Positions 35,330 through 43,934 of a stretch of DNA of 60,228 nt are shown in pieces (within the stretch, counting starts at the first letter, position 1; the number at the start of each line of letters is the position of its first letter). The notes under the pieces are model-generated. The model searched no databases and had not been told where the DNA came from. It saw only the letters and a program-made list of their open reading frames with translations. The DNA lies in NCBI GenBank assembly GCA_031549885.1, contig JAVBPD010000058.1, positions 1 to 60,228 on the forward strand, written 5' to 3'. Source of the DNA: WQUF01 sp031549885 (GTDB taxonomy: Bacteria; Bacillota; Clostridia; Clostridiales; Clostridiaceae). A program made the translations under genes and the position numbers.

Positions 35330-36693
35330 AATTATTTTTAATTGCAGCTGTTTATTCAGGGCTAATATTTTTAAATATTAACTTGTTCAATATTGGCATT
35401 TTTAATAATAACAATAAAAAAATCATTTTTTATTGTCTATTATTATTGGTGACAGTTTTATCAGCTTTTTTGGGTCTAGATCATTCATCAGATTATTTAT
35501 TAATAAAGCAAAAATATTTAGTTGTGTCCACATTTTTATTTTCAGTGGTTTATTTGTCAATTACTAATAAAAAATTTGATTTAAACACTTATGTACTCAT
35601 GTTGGTAAATGGTTCCTATTTTCTTAGCTTTATTGCTTTAAAGGCTATACTTATATTTATCCTTCAAATAAATGATATTTTTGGAAATTTAATGAATTTA
35701 GGAATTGTGATTTTTATGATTACACAGCTTCCACTATCTTTGTTATTTTCCATATTTATGAGCGAATTTATAAATAGATTTTATTTTGAAGTTAAAAGTA
35801 AAACTAAAAGATCCATAATTAGTACAATGTTGCCAATAATATCTTTTATATTGGTTTCTCTTATATTTTTGTTTATTCCAAATTATTATTATGAAATAAG
35901 AAATAAGGTAAATATTTTATTATCTTTTGCTTTTTTAATAATATTAGTTATATTTATATGTCTTGTTACTTTAAGTTATTTTTATATAATAAAAAATGAG
36001 AAAGATCTTGAGAGCCTTGAAATTGATCGTGATAAATTTGAAGATGAACTAGAAAATATAACTAATTATATGAATGCGCTTGAAAATTCTACAAGTGAAC
36101 TCAGAAAATTTAAACATGATTACACAAATATTTTATCAGTTATTGGATTATACTTAGAAGAAAAAGAATATGATAAACTTAAGGAATATTTCTATGAACT
36201 TTCAGATTATAATAAAGTTATGAATTTGAATTTAAAGGGAATGGATAGATTAAAACATATTAAAATATTGCAATTGAAATCATTATTTTCATATAAAATA
36301 ATTCAATCTGAAGAAAGAGAAATAAAAACAAGCGTAGAAATTCCACAGGATATAGAACATATTCCTATGAATATTATAGACTTATCGAGAATATTAGGAA
36401 TACTTTTAGATAATGCAATAGAAGCTACAGTTAAAACTGAAAACCCAGAAATAAATATTGCCATGATGGAAATAGATGATTCATTTCTTATAGTGGTGCA
36501 AAATACTTGCCCTAAAGACACACCACCAATTTATGAAATATTTAAAAAAGGATTTTCTACAAAGGGAAGAAGGCGTGGAGATGGGCTTTGGATTGTAAAA
36601 TCAATTGTAGAATCTTATGGTGAGAGAATAACATTAGATACCCAAATTAAAGATGGCTATTTTAAACATGAACTTTGGATAAGTAAACAATGA
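35308..36693 (+). CDS. GHKL sensor histidine kinase (AgrC-like)
   Basis: A 461-residue sensor with about six membrane helices in residues 1-230, a coiled linker (ENITNYMNALENSTSEL), then the AgrC-type kinase: phosphoacceptor H270 in FKHDYTNILSVIGLY, N-box GILLDNAIEA, and G-box GDGLWIVKSIVESYG. This is the HPK10 class, which usually senses cyclic or linear peptides. No agrB processing gene or agrD peptide gene is visible on either side, so the signal is made elsewhere or differs. Start ATG lies within the regulator gene (22-base overlap), implying coupled translation. Confidence 0.87.
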   Translation: MSPKEYLELFLIAAVYSGLIFLNINLFNIGIFNNNNKKIIFYCLLLLVTVLSAFLGLDHSSDYLLIKQKYLVVSTFLFSVVYLSITNKKFDLNTYVLMLVNGSYFLSFIALKAILIFILQINDIFGNLMNLGIVIFMITQLPLSLLFSIFMSEFINRFYFEVKSKTKRSIISTMLPIISFILVSLIFLFIPNYYYEIRNKVNILLSFAFLIILVIFICLVTLSYFYIIKNEKDLESLEIDRDKFEDELENITNYMNALENSTSELRKFKHDYTNILSVIGLYLEEKEYDKLKEYFYELSDYNKVMNLNLKGMDRLKHIKILQLKSLFSYKIIQSEEREIKTSVEIPQDIEHIPMNIIDLSRILGILLDNAIEATVKTENPEINIAMMEIDDSFLIVVQNTCPKDTPPIYEIFKKGFSTKGRRRGDGLWIVKSIVESYGERITLDTQIKDGYFKHELWISKQ

Positions 36694-36789
36694 GATTAAT
36701 TTAAAGGACATAAAGAAATATTTTGCATTTTAGTTAGTATTTACACTATAATAAAATTAATTAAATAAATTTATTATTTAGGAGTAAAG

Positions 36790-37350
36790 ATGATCAAATT
36801 TAAGTTTTTAAAAAACATGATTATTGCTATAATGTTTTTTGCTTTAATGTCCTCTTGTAATAATAATGAAAATTCTTCAAGCAAGGATGGGGCTACTGAG
36901 GCTATTAACTCTGCTAATACTACAAGTATAATTCTAACTACTAGGGATGAACCTAAAGATTTAACTGATGAACATTTTGATAATTCAATGAATTTTTCAA
37001 TAAGTTCAACAGGTGTTACAAATTGTACATTAATAATTGATTATTACAACGGTGATACTAAAAGCGGTGCTGTTGAAATTTATTTAAATGGAGATTGTGT
37101 AAAAGAAATAGAGCTCCCAAGCACAGGCTCTTGGGATTCTTTAGGCCATATAAATGAAGATATAGTTTTAAATGATGGAGAAAATAAGATAATTTTAAAT
37201 AAGGATAAAAGCCCAGCTATAAGAATTGAAAACTTAACATTTTCAAGCTCAGTTGAAAATACAGGAGGGAGCTACAATTCTGTGATAAATATAGATGGGC
37301 AAAACGGAGTAAATATAAATAATAATTTTGATTTTCAAAGTGATAAATAA
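36790..37350 (+). CDS. Lipoprotein with beta-rich domain, unknown
   Basis: A 186-residue protein with a lipoprotein signal peptide (IIAIMFFALMSSC, Cys23) and a short Asn/Ser linker. The rest is beta-rich with a carbohydrate-binding-module-like feel: NCTLIIDYYNGDTKSGAVEIYLNGDCVKEIELPSTG is split into strands, followed by HINEDIVLNDGENKIILNKDKSP and a C-terminal VINIDGQNGVNINNNF. I cannot name a family. TTAGGAGT site before ATG. It follows the AgrC-like gene by 96 bases and may or may not be part of that transcript. A weak hairpin (AGCCAAG 37369-37375 with CTTGGCT 37387-37393) follows. Confidence 0.6.
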   Translation: MIKFKFLKNMIIAIMFFALMSSCNNNENSSSKDGATEAINSANTTSIILTTRDEPKDLTDEHFDNSMNFSISSTGVTNCTLIIDYYNGDTKSGAVEIYLNGDCVKEIELPSTGSWDSLGHINEDIVLNDGENKIILNKDKSPAIRIENLTFSSSVENTGGSYNSVINIDGQNGVNINNNFDFQSDK

Positions 37351-37513
37351 TAGAATACATATAAATTAAGCCAAGGGGTAAAAAAACTTGGCTATATTTT
37401 ATGAAAATTTTAAAAATACTTTATTCATATTTTAAATTTATTTTATAGAAAGTTTAACCCTCTGCTTTATTATATAAACATAAGGTATTTAAAAAAATTT
37501 GGAGGCGTTAAAA

Positions 37514-38122
37514 ATGAATAAAATAAAATTAATTTATGATGTTGCTCAAACTATGAAAAATAAAGAAAGTGTAAATACAAATTTAAAATTTAATTTAACA
37601 AAAAATGATGAAAAGGTTGCAGCCTTTGATGGTGAGTTTAATAAATGTTTATGCTCTTACGGCAAGAGACCTCATGGGCACATGCCTCATGGACATCATG
37701 GATTTCATAAAGAAGAATGCAGAGATTTTAGAAATGTTAAAGAAGAAGGCTATGAAGTTCAAAAGGCTCCATCAAAATTAAAAGGTGCTTTTTCAATGAT
37801 GTCAGTATTCTTTGGCCTGTTAGACAGTTTAGAAGTAATTGAAAATAATGATGGCAGCGCTATTGTTAAATTAACAGATAAAGATATTAATGATGACTTA
37901 AGAGAAACAATTAAAGAAATCAAAAGTAAAAAGATGGAAATGGCTGAAGCTTATGGACATGGTCCTATGAATCATATGAAGGATGTTGAAAATTTAGAGT
38001 TTTCAGTTGAGATAAGCATTAATAAAGCTAAAGAAATAGAAGGCATATCTATAGAAGCAAATGGTAAAAATGAAAAAGAAGAATTAATGAAGCTTAATTT
38101 AAATGCAAATTTTATTTGGTAA
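37514..38122 (+). CDS. His/Cys-rich protein, possible metal binder
   Basis: A 202-residue soluble protein I cannot name. Residues ~45-68 hold a striking loop, CLCSYGKRPHGHMPHGHHGFHKEEC, here cited as two Cys, six His, then Cys; this is a plausible metal site, though unproven. A Gly/His element (EAYGHGPMNHMKDV) occurs again near residue 150. The flanks are Lys/Glu-rich with beta strands such as NLEFSVEISINKAKEIEGISIEANGK. Start chosen at ATG 37514 after TTTGGAGGCG; an in-frame TTG at 37499 lies inside that site. It lies directly upstream of a two-component system, with a terminator in between. Confidence 0.6.
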   Translation: MNKIKLIYDVAQTMKNKESVNTNLKFNLTKNDEKVAAFDGEFNKCLCSYGKRPHGHMPHGHHGFHKEECRDFRNVKEEGYEVQKAPSKLKGAFSMMSVFFGLLDSLEVIENNDGSAIVKLTDKDINDDLRETIKEIKSKKMEMAEAYGHGPMNHMKDVENLEFSVEISINKAKEIEGISIEANGKNEKEELMKLNLNANFIW

Positions 38123-38138
38123 AATTAATACAAACTAT

Positions 38139-38170
38139 AATGGAACAGTTTAAGTTTTAACTGTTCCATT
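38139..38170 (+). terminator. Terminator after the His-rich gene
   Basis: AATGGAACAGTT (38139-38150) pairs perfectly with AACTGTTCCATT (38159-38170) around an 8-base loop. The following tail is ATTATAAA rather than pure T, so efficiency is uncertain. Confidence 0.65.
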
Positions 38171-38230
38171 ATTATAAAATATGATAAAGTAGTTTATATA
38201 TATTAAATTTCCTTTGTATGGAGAAAAAAT

Positions 38231-39394
38231 ATGAAGAAAAAAACAAACTGTCATAGAGAGCTTTGTGAGGAAGATTATATTAGAATTATTGAATTTCATA
38301 GACACCTTGAAAGTCGTATAAAGCATAAAAACGATATAAGGCATTTTGCAAGGGTTACAAAGTTAATAATGCCCATAAATCTTGTTTTAAATATTGTGGT
38401 TTTAGTAGTTTTGTTAAAATGGATAGGATTAAATAGTTTAAGTATAATAATTTTACTAATAATCTTCATAGGCTTATTTTGGCTTATGGCTCCAAAGAAT
38501 ATTGAAAGAAGAATTGTATACCCTATAGAAAAATTAAAGAAAGCCATGAAAGAAGTAGCAGATGGACATTTAAATACAAAAGTTGAAGTGGATGTTATGA
38601 ATGATGTAGGTCTTTTGCTTAGTTCCTTTAATATTATGGTAGCAAAACTTAGAGAAAGCGAAAGAGAAAAAAAAGAGTATGAAGAAAATAGGAAACTTTT
38701 AGTAGCTAATATATCTCATGACTTAAAGACTCCAATAACATCAATAGAAGGGTATATTGAGGCACTATTGGATAAGACCATAACAGAGGAATCAAAAAGG
38801 GAACAATATTTGGAGGTTATTTATAAAAATACAGTATACTTAAATCAATTAATCGATGATCTTTTTTTATTTGCTAAGCTTGATATGCAAAAATTAGAGT
38901 TTAATTTTGAAAACATTAGCATAAACGCTTTTATGAGGGATATTGCAGATGAATATGAATTTGAATTTTCTGAAAAAGGGTTAAAATTTGAATACAATGA
39001 TAACACTTCAAGCCATAAAACAGTGAGCATAGACAGAAAGCGAATGAGCCAGTCTATTAGGAATTTAATCACAAATTCTATAAAATATAGCCATGATGAC
39101 GGGTTAAAAGTAGTTATGACATTATATTCTGAAGATGATAAAATATATATTGATATAAAAGATAATGGCATAGGAATATCAGAAGAAAATTTAGAAAAGG
39201 TTTTTGATAGATTTTATAAGATAGATAACGCTAGAACAAAAAATTTATCAAGTACAGGTCTTGGCCTTGCTATCGCAAAGGAATTAATTGAGGCAATGGA
39301 TGGAAATATTACAATTAAAAGTGATTTAGGTAAAGGTACAACTTTTACAATATCTTTAAGGAAAGTGATTTTAAGTGAAAGTACTTATAATTGA
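38231..39394 (+). CDS. Sensor histidine kinase
   Basis: A 387-residue kinase. A charged N-terminal stretch with several His and Cys (NCHRELCEEDYIRIIEFHRH) precedes two close membrane helices (~45-63 and ~69-87), leaving almost no outside loop, so it probably senses within the membrane or from the cytoplasm. Then HAMP (~93-145), HisKA with H163 in NISHDLKTPITS, N-box NLITNSIKYS, G1 DNGIGIS, F-box DRFYKID and G2 GLGLAIA. It overlaps the response regulator gene by 20 bases. A weak ATGGAGAAAAAAT site precedes ATG. The layout resembles the VanS/PhoR/YclK-type OmpR-partner kinases. Confidence 0.9.
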   Translation: MKKKTNCHRELCEEDYIRIIEFHRHLESRIKHKNDIRHFARVTKLIMPINLVLNIVVLVVLLKWIGLNSLSIIILLIIFIGLFWLMAPKNIERRIVYPIEKLKKAMKEVADGHLNTKVEVDVMNDVGLLLSSFNIMVAKLRESEREKKEYEENRKLLVANISHDLKTPITSIEGYIEALLDKTITEESKREQYLEVIYKNTVYLNQLIDDLFLFAKLDMQKLEFNFENISINAFMRDIADEYEFEFSEKGLKFEYNDNTSSHKTVSIDRKRMSQSIRNLITNSIKYSHDDGLKVVMTLYSEDDKIYIDIKDNGIGISEENLEKVFDRFYKIDNARTKNLSSTGLGLAIAKELIEAMDGNITIKSDLGKGTTFTISLRKVILSESTYN

Positions 39395-40061
39395 AGATGA
39401 TTTAAATATTGCAGAGCTTGAAAGGGATTATTTATCTTTAAATGGTTATGATGTTAAAATTGAAGCAGATGGTTTTAAAGGGCTTGTAGAATCCTTAACT
39501 GGCAATTATGACATAGTTATTGTGGACCTTATGCTTCCAAATAAAAGTGGTTATGAAATCATAAAAGAAGTTAGGAATAAATTTGAAATTCCTATTATTG
39601 TAGTATCTGCTAAAACAGAAGATATATCAAAAATAAGAGGCCTTGATTATGGTGCTGATGATTATTTGACTAAACCTTTTAGTCCTGCTGAGCTCCTTGC
39701 CAGAGTGAAATCTCACATAAATAGATACAAAAGGCTTAAAGGTGAAGAAAAACAACAAGAAACTTTATTATCTATAGGCTCTATTGAAATAGATACAGCC
39801 GCTCACAAAGTCTATGTTAGAGGTAAAGAGATTTTTCTTACAGCTAAGGAATATGAATTATTGATATTTTTATTTAAAAATTCTAACATAGTGTTTACAA
39901 AAGAACAATTATTCGACAAAATTTGGAAAGATGAAAGCTTTGGAGATACTGCAACAGTATCTGTACACATTCAAAAGCTTAGAAAAAAGATTGAAAAAGA
40001 TCCATCAAATCCTGAATATATTGAGACACTATGGGGGACTGGATATAGATTTAATAAATAA
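39375..40061 (+). CDS. OmpR-family response regulator
   Basis: A 228-residue regulator with receiver residues ED at 7-9, phosphoacceptor D51 in VIVDLMLPN, switch Thr/Ser in VVSAKTED, Lys in YLTKPFSPAELLARV, and a C-terminal winged helix (AKEYELLIFLFKN ... VSVHIQKLRKKIE ... WGTGYRF). GTG start within the kinase gene (overlap 20 bases), an inverted order (kinase first) compared with most OmpR pairs. Targets unknown; the His-rich gene just upstream is a candidate. Confidence 0.92.
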   Translation: MKVLIIEDDLNIAELERDYLSLNGYDVKIEADGFKGLVESLTGNYDIVIVDLMLPNKSGYEIIKEVRNKFEIPIIVVSAKTEDISKIRGLDYGADDYLTKPFSPAELLARVKSHINRYKRLKGEEKQQETLLSIGSIEIDTAAHKVYVRGKEIFLTAKEYELLIFLFKNSNIVFTKEQLFDKIWKDESFGDTATVSVHIQKLRKKIEKDPSNPEYIETLWGTGYRFNK

Positions 40062-40079
40062 AATTCAGTCCCCTTTTTT
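40034..40079 (+). terminator. Terminator reaching into the regulator gene
   Basis: GGGGACTG (40034-40041), inside the last codons of the response regulator, pairs with CAGTCCCC (40066-40073), which is followed by six T. The stop codon is in the 24-base loop. The ribosome ending translation would cover the 5' arm, so termination could depend on translation. Confidence 0.7.
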
Positions 40080-40148
40080 AATGTCATGAATTTGATGAAG
40101 AGTCAAATTTTTAAGCCTAACTCTTTAAATTTATAGCGATTTTAAAAA

Positions 40149-41177
40149 TTAAAGCAAAACTACTTGGGATTTTGAATCAGCAGATTTTACTTCAGCTTCA
40201 GCTAGTTCAATAGTTTTTTTATGGCTATTTAAAAGTCCAATAAAGTCCATTTTATGAGTTCCGTTTAAAGCTTCAATAAATAAGCGAAGCTCTTTATAAT
40301 ACGCATCTTCCTTTGAAAGTTCAGGTTCAAACATGCTGCTGCCAACAGGATATACTGTTAGCTTTCCTTTTTCGTATACAAGTGTACCACGCTCAAAATT
40401 AATTCTATAGAGCATAGTAAATTTAAAATCATTTCCGTTCATAGTCCAGTCATCTTGGGCATTTATAACTTTACCATCTTCATAAAGATAATTAGTAGAG
40501 ACAACATCATAACCATTTCCTTCATTTATGACCTTTGCAGATGTTGATACACCATAAGGCATTCCAAATAACCAGTTAATTGCATCTACATCATGCACAT
40601 GCTGATCAAGTAAACAACCTCCAGATTTTTCTTTTGTTAGAAGCCAATTTTCAAATGACCAAATTGGAGTTTGACCTCCTCTAAAAAAGTAACCACTTAC
40701 AACATCACCATATGTCTTTTTTTCTATGCATTCTTTAGCATATTCATAAACATTCCAATAACGAAGAGTATGGCCTACCATTGTGATTTTGCCAGTTTCA
40801 ATTGATGTATCTATCATATCCTGGCACATTTTGCTGCTTATGGCCATTGGTTTTTCACAAAATACATGGCATCCATTTTTCATTGCTTCAATGGCCATTG
40901 GCCCATGAAGATAAGTAGGTAAACATAGATCTACATAGTCTAAATCCTCATTTTTAATCATTTCAACCATATCAGTATATAACTTATAAGGAGTTAAATC
41001 TAAATTTAAAGAACCTGAATTTAAATTACCTGCAGTTCCAGTGCCACTAAATTTATTTTTATCCACATCTGCTATGGCTACTAATTTAACCTGAGCCTTA
41101 TTTTTCATAAGCTCTAAATAATTATTAAAATGACTTGTGCCCATAAAGCCAAGACCAACTAAACCAACTTTTAACAT
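40149..41177 (-). CDS. Gfo/Idh/MocA-family oxidoreductase
   Basis: A 342-residue NAD(P)-dependent oxidoreductase of the glucose-fructose oxidoreductase/inositol dehydrogenase family. N-terminal Rossmann GLVGLGFMGTSH, then LPTYLHGPMAIEAMKNGCHVFCEKPMAI with the family's EKP motif, and the active-site region GGCLLDQHVHDVDAINWLFG with Asp and His in the expected place. It probably oxidises or reduces a hydroxyl of a sugar or cyclitol. Start at ATG 41177 after GGAGGAAACTAGT. It is divergent from the AraC regulator and the rest of the sugar locus, sharing a 208-base control region. Confidence 0.88.
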   Translation of the reverse strand: MLKVGLVGLGFMGTSHFNNYLELMKNKAQVKLVAIADVDKNKFSGTGTAGNLNSGSLNLDLTPYKLYTDMVEMIKNEDLDYVDLCLPTYLHGPMAIEAMKNGCHVFCEKPMAISSKMCQDMIDTSIETGKITMVGHTLRYWNVYEYAKECIEKKTYGDVVSGYFFRGGQTPIWSFENWLLTKEKSGGCLLDQHVHDVDAINWLFGMPYGVSTSAKVINEGNGYDVVSTNYLYEDGKVINAQDDWTMNGNDFKFTMLYRINFERGTLVYEKGKLTVYPVGSSMFEPELSKEDAYYKELRLFIEALNGTHKMDFIGLLNSHKKTIELAEAEVKSADSKSQVVLL

Positions 41178-41385
41178 ACTAGTTTCCTCCGAAATATTTT
41201 CAATTAAGTTTGTCATTCAAGTATATACTAAATCCTGAGCAAAAAGGATTATTTAGAAAAAAGGACTGTAACTTTATAAAAAACGTCATTAATTTTGAAA
41301 TATACTTTTCAAATTATAGAATTTGTTTCATAATAGTTTTACAGCTATTTTATTTATTAGAAAAAGAATTGGAGATGCTTGATCA

Positions 41386-42252
41386 ATGCTTGAAAAGGTC
41401 ATTGATATTTGGAGAATTAACTCCATTTATTATAGAGAGTTTTCCAACACCTATGTTTTTAAAGGTGAATGTCATAATTTTTGGGAATTTCTATATGTAG
41501 ATAAAGGTGAAATTGATATAATCGCTGGAGAAAAGGGTTACCGTTTAAAACAAGGGGATATGATTTTCCACAAGCCAAATGAATTTCATGCTATTTATAC
41601 AACCGGAAATGTAGCTCCTAATGCTATCGTTATGAGCTTTGAAACAAATTCAGCTGCGATGACTTTTTTTGAAAATAAGATAATTCAACTTAATGATGAA
41701 AATAAATATATGATTGGCCAAATTATACGAGAGGCTAAGCAGTATTATGAAGATTTAGGATTATTATATGTACTTCCAGAAGATTATAAAGAGGATATGT
41801 TTGGATCTATGCAGCTTATGTACGCAGCTTTAGAGTATCTTTTGATTCAAATTTATCGTCAAAATGTGCAGGGCGTTAATAAGATAAGGTCCTCATTTTT
41901 TGTGAAAGAAAAAATAGAGATGGATTTAGTTAAAGCAGTTATTGAATATATGGAAGAAAATATTTATAATCGCATTCGCTTTGAAGATATATATAAAAAA
42001 TTTTATGTAAGCAAAACAAAATTAAAAGTACTTTTTAAAAGAGAAACTGGTGTAAGCATCATGTGGTACTTTAATCAACTTAAAATGGAAGAATCAAAGC
42101 GCTTAATTAGAGAAGAAAATTATAATTTTACTGAAATAAGCAACTTGTTAAGGTTTGATTCTATACACTATTTTTCAACTTCGTTTAGAAAGTATTATGG
42201 TATGACACCAACAGAATACTTAACATCAGTGAAAGCTATTTCTGAAGGATAA
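41386..42252 (+). CDS. AraC-family transcription regulator
   Basis: A 288-residue regulator. N-terminal cupin-like sensing domain (~20-110) with FWEFLYVDKGEIDII, YRLKQGDMIFHKPNEFHAI, the usual AraC ligand fold; C-terminal double helix-turn-helix (~190-285) with FEDIYKKFYVSKTKLKVLFKRETGVSIMWYF and the second helix FTEISNLLRFDSIHYFSTSFRKYYGMTPTEYL. It most likely controls both the divergent Gfo gene and the operon that follows, responding to a sugar. TTGGAGATG site before ATG; the operon continues 13 bases after its stop. Confidence 0.92.
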   Translation: MLEKVIDIWRINSIYYREFSNTYVFKGECHNFWEFLYVDKGEIDIIAGEKGYRLKQGDMIFHKPNEFHAIYTTGNVAPNAIVMSFETNSAAMTFFENKIIQLNDENKYMIGQIIREAKQYYEDLGLLYVLPEDYKEDMFGSMQLMYAALEYLLIQIYRQNVQGVNKIRSSFFVKEKIEMDLVKAVIEYMEENIYNRIRFEDIYKKFYVSKTKLKVLFKRETGVSIMWYFNQLKMEESKRLIREENYNFTEISNLLRFDSIHYFSTSFRKYYGMTPTEYLTSVKAISEG

Positions 42253-42265
42253 AGGAGGTATTTTA

Positions 42266-43429
42266 GTGGCAAAACTTAATATTGGAGTTATTGGGCTTGG
42301 TAATAGAGGCAGTAAATTTGGAAAAAATGTAATTATGCAAAATCCTAAAGCAAGCCTTTTAGCAGTATGCGACAAAGATAAAAATAGGCATAGTTTTTTT
42401 AAAGATGACGATGTTCTAATTTATGAAGATTATGAAGATTTAATTAAAAACCCATTAATTGATGCTGTTATGATAGCAACCCCAGATAACTCTCATTTAG
42501 ATATTTGCAAAGAAGCTATAAAGTATCATAAGCATATTCTTTGTGAAAAACCTCTTGAGGCGACTTATGATAGAGCTAGGGAGATTAATGAACTGCTTAA
42601 AGGTTATGATAAGACTTTTCTTGTTGGATATGTTTTAAGATATGCTCCTCTTTATGAGAGGGCAAAGAAGCTCATATCAGATGGTACTATAGGAAATGTG
42701 ATTTTAGCAAATGTTATTGATAATATTAGCTATGGAGGATATGCTTTTTTTCACGATTGGCATCGAAAGTCTGAGACTATTTATAGCCTTTTAACTCAAA
42801 AAGCATCTCATTCTATTGATGTTATAAATTGGATTATAAATGATATGCCAAAGGATATAGTAGCCTTTGGAGGTTTAAATGTTTTTGGAGAAAATGGTTT
42901 AGGAAAATCGTTTAATGATAAAATCACAAATGAAACAAGATGTAAGACATGTGATCATAATTATGATTGTGTTGAAAGCTTAGTTAATAGAAAGATTGTT
43001 AAAAATATAAATTGGAATGATAATTGGCCAGATTATTGTGTGTATGCACCTGAAATAGATGTTGATGATAATCAAACAGTAATGATCAAATATGAAAATG
43101 GTGCAAAGGCAAATTATACTCTTTGTGAGTTTGCGCCAGATTATAAAAGGCAATTTGTATTTATAGGTACAAAGGGCAAGCTTGAATTCGATGATAAAAG
43201 CAATGTTATAACAATAACATATAGGGAAAATAATAATGTAGATACATTTAATATAAATACAAATAATCTTGTTCATTCTGGAGGAGATATAGGACTTTTA
43301 AATGATTTTATTGAATGCTGTAACACAGGTAAAGAGCCTGTTGCAAATATAAAAAGCTCATTTATTTCTTATTTGACCTGCTTAAGAGCACAGGAATCAA
43401 TTTACAAAAATCAAGTTGTACATTTATAA
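42266..43429 (+). CDS. Gfo/Idh/MocA-family oxidoreductase with Cys-rich insert
   Basis: A 387-residue member of the family: Rossmann IGVIGLGNRGSKFG, HILCEKPLEA, then TQKASHSIDVINWIIND with the active-site Lys/His-type region. Between residues ~225 and 260 it has an insert with RCKTCDHNYDCVES and a later YCVY, a Cx2Cx5C pattern absent from the classical enzymes but seen in a subgroup of this family; the Cys may bind metal or be structural. GTG start after AAAGGAGG. First enzyme gene of the operon behind the AraC regulator. Substrate unknown. Confidence 0.85.
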   Translation: MAKLNIGVIGLGNRGSKFGKNVIMQNPKASLLAVCDKDKNRHSFFKDDDVLIYEDYEDLIKNPLIDAVMIATPDNSHLDICKEAIKYHKHILCEKPLEATYDRAREINELLKGYDKTFLVGYVLRYAPLYERAKKLISDGTIGNVILANVIDNISYGGYAFFHDWHRKSETIYSLLTQKASHSIDVINWIINDMPKDIVAFGGLNVFGENGLGKSFNDKITNETRCKTCDHNYDCVESLVNRKIVKNINWNDNWPDYCVYAPEIDVDDNQTVMIKYENGAKANYTLCEFAPDYKRQFVFIGTKGKLEFDDKSNVITITYRENNNVDTFNINTNNLVHSGGDIGLLNDFIECCNTGKEPVANIKSSFISYLTCLRAQESIYKNQVVHL

Positions 43430-43448
43430 ATATGAGAGGTGAAATAAA

Positions 43449-43934
43449 TTGAATGCAGAGCATTATGATCGTGTAAAAAATATAATACAAGCGGATAAAA
43501 TAGGCATTCCTCAGATGGTACGAATTTACAGAGGAATTTCACTTAAGGATACATCAAAAAAAGAAGCTCTAGAGTTTATTTTATATGAAGATTTAGAATT
43601 TATGTTAGATATCCTTGGAGAACCAGATGAAATATATTCAAAAACTGTAGATTTTTATAACACTATTATTATTATGAAGCACAAAAATAAAAGTTTAAGC
43701 CATATATCCGTAAATTTTTATGATATACCTGCTATAGAAACATTTAGAATAGAAGCTGCAGGAACTAAAGGATTAACTGAATACGATAGCGATAAAGAAA
43801 GCATTATTTTTTACCCTCATAGACAAAATACATCTGTAATTGACTTAGCTTTTAAATGTGAAAATGAAAGAAATAGAAAAGATGTTTTGGATATTATTTC
43901 TATAATAACAAAAGATAAGGAGGATGTGAAATGA
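43449..43934 (+). CDS. Stand-alone Gfo/Idh/MocA C-terminal-like domain
   Basis: A 161-residue protein that reads like the second half of a Gfo/Idh/MocA enzyme without the NAD-binding first half. It opens with HYDRVKNIIQADKIGIPQMVRIYRG, the usual 'y.r....i..G.IG.p..vr..rg' junction, then FILYEDLEFMLDILGEPDEIYSKT, corresponding to 'l.D...hdlDl..wl.G.p..v.a', and EAAGTKGLTEYD, corresponding to 'i.GtkG.l..d'. The active-site His of the family is not at the expected position (ILYEDLEFML). Start TTG after GAGGTGAAATAAA. It overlaps the next gene by four bases (ATGA). Intact coding and tight packing suggest a functional subunit, not debris. Confidence 0.65.
   Translation: MNAEHYDRVKNIIQADKIGIPQMVRIYRGISLKDTSKKEALEFILYEDLEFMLDILGEPDEIYSKTVDFYNTIIIMKHKNKSLSHISVNFYDIPAIETFRIEAAGTKGLTEYDSDKESIIFYPHRQNTSVIDLAFKCENERNRKDVLDIISIITKDKEDVK

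Noticed and set aside
36303..36521. Minus-strand 72-codon frame inside the AgrC-like gene
   Set aside because: It is antisense to the conserved N-box region, without ribosome site.
41210..41500. Plus-strand 96-codon frame across the divergent sugar-locus control region
   Set aside because: It overlaps the start of the AraC gene in another frame, has no ribosome site, and its sequence shows no domain; the region is better read as a shared promoter region.
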